Shown in pieces: positions 57,953-64,000 of a DNA stretch of 64,000 bases. The stretch comes from Cyathus striatus (taxonomy: Eukaryota > Basidiomycota > Agaricomycetes > Agaricales > Nidulariaceae), in NCBI GenBank assembly GCA_025738555.1, contig JAOVFP010000018.1, positions 2,356,001 to 2,420,000 of the forward strand, in the 5' to 3' direction. A program made the position numbers and the translations under genes. Numbering within the stretch: position 1 is the stretch's first letter; every line of letters begins with the position of its first letter. The notes under the pieces were generated by a model, which saw nothing but the letters and a program-made list of their open reading frames with translations, was not told the origin of the DNA and made no database searches.

Positions 57953-58850
57953 CCATTCACAGTAATTGTTGCAAATATGTCAGATGCAAAATTATTGAAT
58001 GTGGAACCCACATTTCCCTGGCCAAACAGGGTGGCATCATCTTCAAGTGATCTTAATTGAAATGTTACTCTATCTCTTTGAGTAGCTGAAAAATAAACTC
58101 ACAGTGCAATCATTATTTGTGGGTCAGATAAAAGTGTGGCACTCCCTGTATTATAAAAAAATTATATAAGAACACTCAAAATAAAATGGTAAAACTGCAC
58201 ACCTTGTAGATCTGATACATATATCAAGGAATCTGTTTTTTCATACTGAATATGGTGCATGAAACAGAAATTTTGCAATGGCATAAAGTGGATCACTTTC
58301 ATCTAGAAGAGGATGAGCAGAACCATTGTGAATGAATCTTATGAAGTCATTTCCTTCATTCTTGATGAACTCTTCCAGCAAGTAGACATTGTGCATCATT
58401 GCTGACTTTCCACCAGGCTTACTACCAGCAGTGTCATAAACAATGCAAGCACCAGCCATCACAAAGCATATCTCAGGAATTTCAAAAGGAGGCTCTCCTT
58501 TGGTTGATATCACCTGTGAGATGTATGAATATGAATAAGACAGTAGAGATGCTGCCCAGTAGGTAACATTGGCCTTGACTAGTGTTTTTGTGAGCTCTGA
58601 ATCAATTGCAAACCATCCAATTGATAGTCCTGTCTGAGAAGAGCTATTTTTTGTACTTTTTCTATTATCTTGAAAGTAAACTCACTTTACAGCAATGGGC
58701 TAGTTTAATGTATCTCCGAGGCCGGATTCCACTATTGGAGTGAGTTTAAGGAGCCCTTTATGCGCAGTTTTACAAGCTCCAATACCAATAGATCCGAGAT
58801 GATTGATGGTTAGTGTACCAGGACAAGGGTCCATTAAAGAGAAGGACTTT
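57953..58850 (-). pseudogene. Alpha-kinase (MHCK/EF2K type) pseudogene
   Basis: Minus-strand fragments follow the alpha-kinase fold in order. The glycine-rich start is LGSIGIGACKTAHKG. A lysine context PIAVK follows (about 58685-58695) with a TAG just before it. Then come LVKANVTYWAASLL, PPFEIPEICFVMAGACIVYD and VYLLEEFI. Next is QYEKTDSLIYVSDLQG, reached only by a frameshift near 58240, then after an intron GSATLLSDPQIM, and last TLFGQGNVG. Family members phosphorylate Ser/Thr within helices. The stop, the frameshift and missing spacer sequence make it non-functional. Its place between long inverted repeats suggests gene capture by the transposon. Confidence 0.72.
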
Positions 58851-59526
58851 TTGATATTTTCAGCAAGAAGCTCTGCCAGACTGATCTCAAATTACACTGC
58901 TACTCATTCAATTGGAGGTAGATATCCAATAGTGGAGGATGAAGCTCATGGATCAGTGATGTTTGCTGAATATTACAACTATAATTGTGGGTCACCATAT
59001 GGTGCATAATATATATAACTTGAGTAATATATGTTATGTAGTTAGGACTATGTATAAGAGAAATATTGGAGCATTTCAAATTCTACAAAAAGCTCTGTAA
59101 AGCAATTAATTGATCCTCAATGTGATTGTGATATTTCTAAAAAAACAGCCTGTATTGTGGTATAAAATAGACTTATAAACATGTAAATTTACATATATAT
59201 TTGATACATCATATAGTACATAATAATAAAGTATCAAGCCATTCCAAGCTGTACATGTGATGCTACACTTAAAAATATATGAGGAACTGCTCTCCTGTCA
59301 TGTGGGAACTGCCATCACTTTTGGTACCCACAAGTATATGTACTTGCAGATACTTCAATTAGAATAGCTTTGTAGATAGGTATTATTACCACTTGAAACA
59401 ATCTACAGTACTTCTATTGAAATATGCAATCTCCAAATGAACATAAGAAATGATGTATTTATAATATGAATGAAAATCAGTGTGCCAGCATTGTAAGGAA
59501 TGCACCTGGCTCAACACTTGAGTAAG

Positions 59527-60082
59527 TCACGAGTGTCATTTCCTCCATGGAAACGATGCTCGTGACTTTTATATCACGTGATAATTTCCCACGCATTCGG
59601 TCTCAAGTTCAACTCCTGCTGTGCACATCAAGCTATCACACACAAATCCAGTGGACTATTCTTGCAGACATGATCAACCCTATTCCAACAAATCACTAGA
59701 AAAATAGCAGTAGACATATGCTACTGCACTTTGTATGCTTTTTCAGGTTATGAGTCACACTTATCATTGCAGGATTTCATCTCAAAGCTAGGTATATACT
59801 ACATAGACACTTTTTTAACATCTTATTTCTCAATTGTATCTATTGAACTTAAGTGAATGTACAAAATAATTAGTAATGACACATGCTATAGTACTCTACT
59901 GTAATACCAAGTCTTACATTTGCATCCGAATACAGTAGGACTAGAAGCTTGGACTAAGTGGTTAACCGAAATTCTGGCCAAACAAGATGCGCTTAAGAAC
60001 ATATCTAAGCGACTGCCGTCTTGCTGAAGGTCAGAGTTCAACTGTTTTGATCTAGTTGAGCGTGGTTGTCCGGCTTTCCATA
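59527..60082 (-). repeat. Right terminal inverted repeat
   Basis: Uninterrupted inverse copy of the left repeat, including the empty TA site (cttctagtcc on the minus strand). The inner hairpin loop is in the opposite orientation to that of the left repeat. Confidence 0.78.
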
Positions 60083-60088
60083 GCTCTG

Positions 60089-60640
60089 AGCACTGAGCGC
60101 AAGCCTTGACAGACTCTCTGAGATCTGTGGAAGAACAGCTCAGAACTGGGAGGCTTTGTCAATGTTCATGCAATCGTTGCATCGTGAACACACTAGTTAC
60201 TGCGCAGTACTGTGCCTCCAGTGATGGGAAAAGTGAAGTTATAGCACTGACAGGAATTGCTCATGAGTTTTTCACTATGTATCCTTTCCTGTTCACCCTT
60301 CCTTCCCTTTCTTAACTTGTCCTCGCATCCTCTTTAGTACATGGACAAACGATTCTTAGAGTCACTCCTTTCATATCTCCACACCACTCCCTTATTCCTC
60401 CATCCCCTATGTTCCTCTTTCCTGATCTCTACACAAGCACTTGCCATGTCAAATAGCAATAGCGTCCTCGATAGAACAGGGGACATCCTTCAACATTTCA
60501 ACTCTGGTTCTCAATTGCTAAGAACACTTCCAGCTAAAACCAATGTGAAGAGGAAAGCACACATACAAACTATAGGTTTGACTTTAAGTTCCAGAACAAC
60601 ATGATCGCAGGAGAGCTACTGATTCTCGAAGAGACAACAT
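60089..60640 (+). pseudogene. Third copy of the tetraspanin 5' region, decayed
   Basis: Continues the duplicated leader interrupted by the 56-60 kb element (cagctcagaactgggaggctttg; caccctt-ccttccc; tgtcctcgc). It reaches an ATG at about 60446 (MSNSNSV) equivalent to the intact gene's MSNSGST. Homology fades after about 60 codons and no membrane segment follows. Confidence 0.5.
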
Positions 60641-62679
60641 GGAAGCTTGACATGGTTGATACAACAGTCTATGTTGATGCAAGTACAACCTGAAGGACTT
60701 CCTAACAGAGGATTATATCAACACGTAGGCTGGTGGCTCCTACTTCATGGCTTGCACAACATTGGTAGATCACTTCAGGTACATAGAAGTATATACAAAT
60801 CCAAACCTCATGTCGGAAAAATCGAAAATAGCATATAAGGTGCTGACGCCACTGACGGCCCTATATGAAGTGATCGGTACTGATCAGGTTTTGCTGTAAA
60901 CCGCATCTTGGCCACATCAGGGGAGTTATCAAGCGCTGTAAGAACTTACTACAGACTATTAACTATATGTAATCATTACCCATGAAGTACATCAGCTCCT
61001 GATCAAGACATATCACTTGTAATATATGCATAATAAGTCCTGACTATGCTTTGCCTTTTGTCATATCAGTATGTTATCAAACCATACTAAGTAAATAAGC
61101 ACCTGTAATTTTTCAGCAGTAAACATATCAGAAACATGTAAGTTGAAGATAGGTCTACATAAGTCTCAATATTTTCTGTGCTAGTTGTTTTTTACAATTG
61201 TCCCTACAGCAGTCATTGTACATCTTTGGCACAATCATAGGTACTAAGCTAGTAAAGTCATAAGCCACTTTATGACATTCAACCACTATCTGAAGCTCTG
61301 AGCAGAATCCAAACTTGATTAGGTAGTCACAAAGTATGTGACACTTAATTTTGGTTCAAGTTACAAGTTGGCATCTTGTGGCAGTTCAAAAGCAATTCAA
61401 AAGTCTTCTGACCAATTCTCTAAATTTTGGGGTTGCATCGACATACTGCCTCCACTTGGCACTGAACCAAAAGACATATAAGGCACCATAACCTTCCAAT
61501 CCTCCTGTATTCCAACATTCTTGAATGCTGCATTCAATTCCCAAGTCCCACCCAGCTGCAAAAAGATAGGTAGGTGCAAGGTAGGTGCTTTGGTATTCAC
61601 AATTGTAACTTGGTGCATAGTAAGATTTTATTCTGTATGAACAACTACAGTAGCTTGCGAAGTCCAAGGTAAGTGAAAGAGACTTCTCAGTATGCAAAAG
61701 TGAGAGGGTAAAACAGCTGAAGTATTTTGTAGTATAATATTGTACTTTTAGCTTATATGGTATCATGTATGTATCACTCCTGGCTGCTGACTTTTTTGCC
61801 ATTCGCAAAATTCATCCAAATTTGACCTCAATTATTTTAAATATTGACTAAACATTTTGGCTGTTGCAAAATTACCACTATTGGCCAATGCAAAATCATA
61901 GACAAATGTTGCATTTTGTACATATTTTGTATAAATACAAATGATTCTTTTTGTTCTAATTTTAGCTTCATCAAATTAAGTGTCAAATGTAATGTTGTGA
62001 ACTTGTTTTGACCTCACACAAAATTTATTGTTTTGCGTGACTGCAAAACCAGTACAAAAGTCAACATTTTATCTAAGTTTTACTTAAAACAAAATGCTTA
62101 ATTTTCCCAAAAGATTTTGACCTTGGGAAAACCCTACTAAAATCTGAAGTTTTCACTTCAGCAAAATTTAGTGCCTGCTCAGTGCCCGCCAGCAAGGATG
62201 CCAGCATCTGTCCTCAGCGTCCATCAGCATATCCAAATGAATGGTACAAGATATTGTTTATTATATACATTTAATACAAATATACAGCATGTTACTAGTT
62301 TGCATCATCAATATAGTTCTCAAGGTATTGTAGCAACTCAGATTCCATCATTTGCACAAGTGTACGAGCATAAGGGCTGGACTTCAGCTTTGACTGCCAT
62401 TCTGTACCAGTCAGAGGTCATCCAAGCTACTCCAATTCCTCCAGCTGCCCCCTGTACCAAACCTCATTCCAAGGCATCCAATACCCCCAGTTCAATCCAT
62501 TGCTATCCTTCCTCCAGTGCTTGGGAAGTGGCCACCAAGAGCACATGGCAGTCTGCTTCCTGATCCCTATGCAATATCAGCAATAGCTACAATTACAACC
62601 ACCAAAGCATGACTTACCAGTATAACAATGATATGTGCCACATATTATCTCCATCTTGTCTTCAGTCAGTGCATCATCA
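60641..62679. other. Intergenic region with weak protein relics
   Basis: No intact gene. On the minus strand at about 62330-62575, broken frames give AMCSWWPLPKHW, GLNWGYWMPWNEVWYR and ASWMTSDWYRMAV-like pieces. These recall a hypothetical protein family common in agaricomycetes; it may be a relic. The minus frame at 61386-61808 has no recognisable motif. Confidence 0.3.
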
Positions 62680-63342
62680 TGTCATATCCCGTATCGCCTA
62701 CCTCCGGACACCTATGCTCTTACTCCGCCTTTTCCCTTTGTTACTCCGAACTTTGATTACGTTCTTAATATTACTTATTGATTACTGTACATAGATTACT
62801 CTTGTTTCCTTTCTTCCGTTCTACTGAGCTATCCCCTCAGTATTGTAGTATACATCTCATAGTGAGTCACTTATCATTCTTAAGTGCGCCACTATCAGTT
62901 TTACTTTACACCGCCATACGCGCTCACTTCTCCGACGTGTTTTATTATGTTTAATTAGTTATAGTCTTCATTCTACGTACGCCTACCCTGACCATACTTC
63001 TCCGCTGGCCTTGGCCAGCGGCCTTTACTTACTCCGAGTCTCTAGTATTTAAGTAGTACTCGATTTGTACTTAGACTTTAGTTTCGTATTGAACTACGTC
63101 CTCACCCTTTCGTCTGACTTGAGTTACACCTCTTGTCTTCCGTCTCTCGTCTTCTCCGAAGGGCTTGCCCTTACTCCGAAATCCAGGACCAGGAATCCCA
63201 GGGGCGCAGCACATAAGCTGAAGCCGAAGTCCTACCCCCTGAGTTATCGTTCTCCGCTTTCGTCTTACACTCACCCCTCGCTTCTCCGCAGTCACTCTCT
63301 CGTACTCCGCCGCCAAGTCAGGCTAGGGGCACGGTCGTGACA
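62680..63342 (+). repeat. Putative 5' LTR of a second LTR retrotransposon
   Basis: Begins TGTCATATCCCG and ends CGGTCGTGACA, so the TG...CA ends form a short inverted repeat (TGTCA/TGACA). A Gag-like frame opens 55 bp downstream. The other LTR is outside the window, so length and identity cannot be checked. Confidence 0.5.
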
Positions 63343-63396
63343 GTATACGAAACTACCACCTTGGATTCCTCTTCTCATAACGCCTTTCTTTCTCTC

Positions 63397-64000
63397 ATGG
63401 CTACCCGCACGCAGACTCAGACTGCACATGCTAGGAGCCATGAACAGCAGCAAAACGATGTGCGCCGTAGCAATCGTCTAGCTGCTCAGCAAGCCCGTGA
63501 AAGTAACACCGCTAACACGCCTCGTCGTGTTGACTCTGCTCTGCCTCTCTCTCGGCGGAATGCCCCACCCTCAGCTAGTGCTCTCGTCTCTGGAGGAATT
63601 ACCTCCACTCATCGTGCAGCTCGTGAACTTCAGCCGGTTCACAGCAATCAACTGCATGCACCACGCCCAATACCATTGAGCGTTCCTTACGACCCCACTC
63701 TCATCCCCAACGCGTCCATCGAACCGGTGGATACTCAGATTTCTCCGGAAGGTGCAGCTGCACGCCAGCAGCAAGCATCCACAGCCACTTTGCCACCTGC
63801 CCAACAGCCTGTAGCCTCAGGCAGTGGAGGACATCCTCCACCCCCACCTCCTTCTGGTGGTAATTCTGCCGGAGTTGGAAACAACAACCCTCCAGATGAT
63901 AATGGAGACGGTGGTGACCAACCCGGAGATGATGGTGACGACGGTGATGGATCCGGAGATGACGGCAACGAGCCAGGAGATGATGATAATGAGCCAGGGG
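63397..64000 (+). CDS. Gag-like N-terminus of a second LTR element, cut by the window edge
   Basis: An ATG at 63397 (MATRTQTQTAHARSHEQQQ) opens a frame with no stop to the edge, more than 200 codons. The sequence is rich in Gln, Arg and Ala, then Pro, then Gly/Asp/Glu repeats (GDDGDDGDG). This is like the disordered N-termini of fungal Ty3/gypsy Gag proteins, and it sits just after a putative LTR. The capsid and zinc-knuckle parts would lie beyond the window. Confidence 0.55.
   Translation, partial: MATRTQTQTAHARSHEQQQNDVRRSNRLAAQQARESNTANTPRRVDSALPLSRRNAPPSASALVSGGITSTHRAARELQPVHSNQLHAPRPIPLSVPYDPTLIPNASIEPVDTQISPEGAAARQQQASTATLPPAQQPVASGSGGHPPPPPPSGGNSAGVGNNNPPDDNGDGGDQPGDDGDDGDGSGDDGNEPGDDDNEPG

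Larger units (their letters stand above)
56072..60082. mobile_element. Long-TIR transposon carrying an alpha-kinase pseudogene
   Basis: The ends read TATGGAAAGCCGGACAACCA in inverted orientation. The hexamer GCTCTG repeats on both sides (56066-56071, 60083-60088). The inverted repeats are about 556 bp long: 56072-56210 plus 57268-57685 on the left, and 59527-60082 on the right. A paralogous copy of the target at 52755-52770 still has one GCTCTG with no insert, which confirms the boundaries. The centre holds only a minus-strand alpha-kinase pseudogene and no transposase, so the element is non-autonomous. I cannot name the superfamily. Confidence 0.8.

Noticed and set aside
1..64000. CRISPR arrays, bacterial operons, riboswitches
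   Set aside because: Spliced genes and eukaryotic elements throughout; no regularly spaced short direct repeats of CRISPR type.

Overview
The window looks like a chromosomal segment of a filamentous basidiomycete, most likely an agaricomycete. Genes carry many 50-70 bp GT-AG introns, both cytochrome P450s are broken into 9-14 exons, there is an intron-bearing tRNA-Gly, and the protein families are fungal (a Tsp-type tetraspanin, a WD-repeat protein of the WDR26/GID7 kind, glycine-rich membrane proteins, alpha-kinase relics). All calls rest on reading the sequence and on remembered family motifs. No database search was run.

Layout. 1-12 kb: a small membrane protein, an unrecognised five-exon gene, a SET-domain protein and a classical SDR oxidoreductase. 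12.19-16.17 kb: a complete but dead DNA transposon with matching ends and a 7-bp target duplication, encoding an unnamed DDE-like protein. 16.6-28.9 kb: an oxidoreductase neighbourhood (P450, two tandem SDR paralogues, a second P450), interrupted by a short TA-flanked transposon and a broken F-box/LRR-like gene. 29.5-34.2 kb: an F-box-like gene and two tandem paralogues of a glycine-rich membrane protein. 34.7 kb: tRNA-Gly(CCC), followed by a repeat array into which a young Ty3/gypsy chromovirus (36.6-43.5 kb, LTRs identical by eye) has inserted. 45.4-46.8 kb: an intact tetraspanin gene. 49.7-52.0 kb: a WD40 gene. 52.4-60.6 kb: two decayed copies of the tetraspanin locus. 56.07-60.08 kb: a long-TIR element carrying an alpha-kinase pseudogene sits in the second decayed copy and itself contains a Tc1/mariner-like insertion. 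62.7-64 kb: the left end of a second LTR element running off the window.

The strongest unusual points are: (i) the nested mobile elements at 56-60 kb, where both insertion events can be checked against empty sites in the same window; (ii) the 12-16 kb transposon with its unnamed protein and three probable CGA-to-TGA stops; (iii) the Ty3/gypsy element's two extra ORFs before gag and a tiny transmembrane ORF in the envelope position; (iv) an 8-nt micro-exon that carries the catalytic lysine of an SDR.
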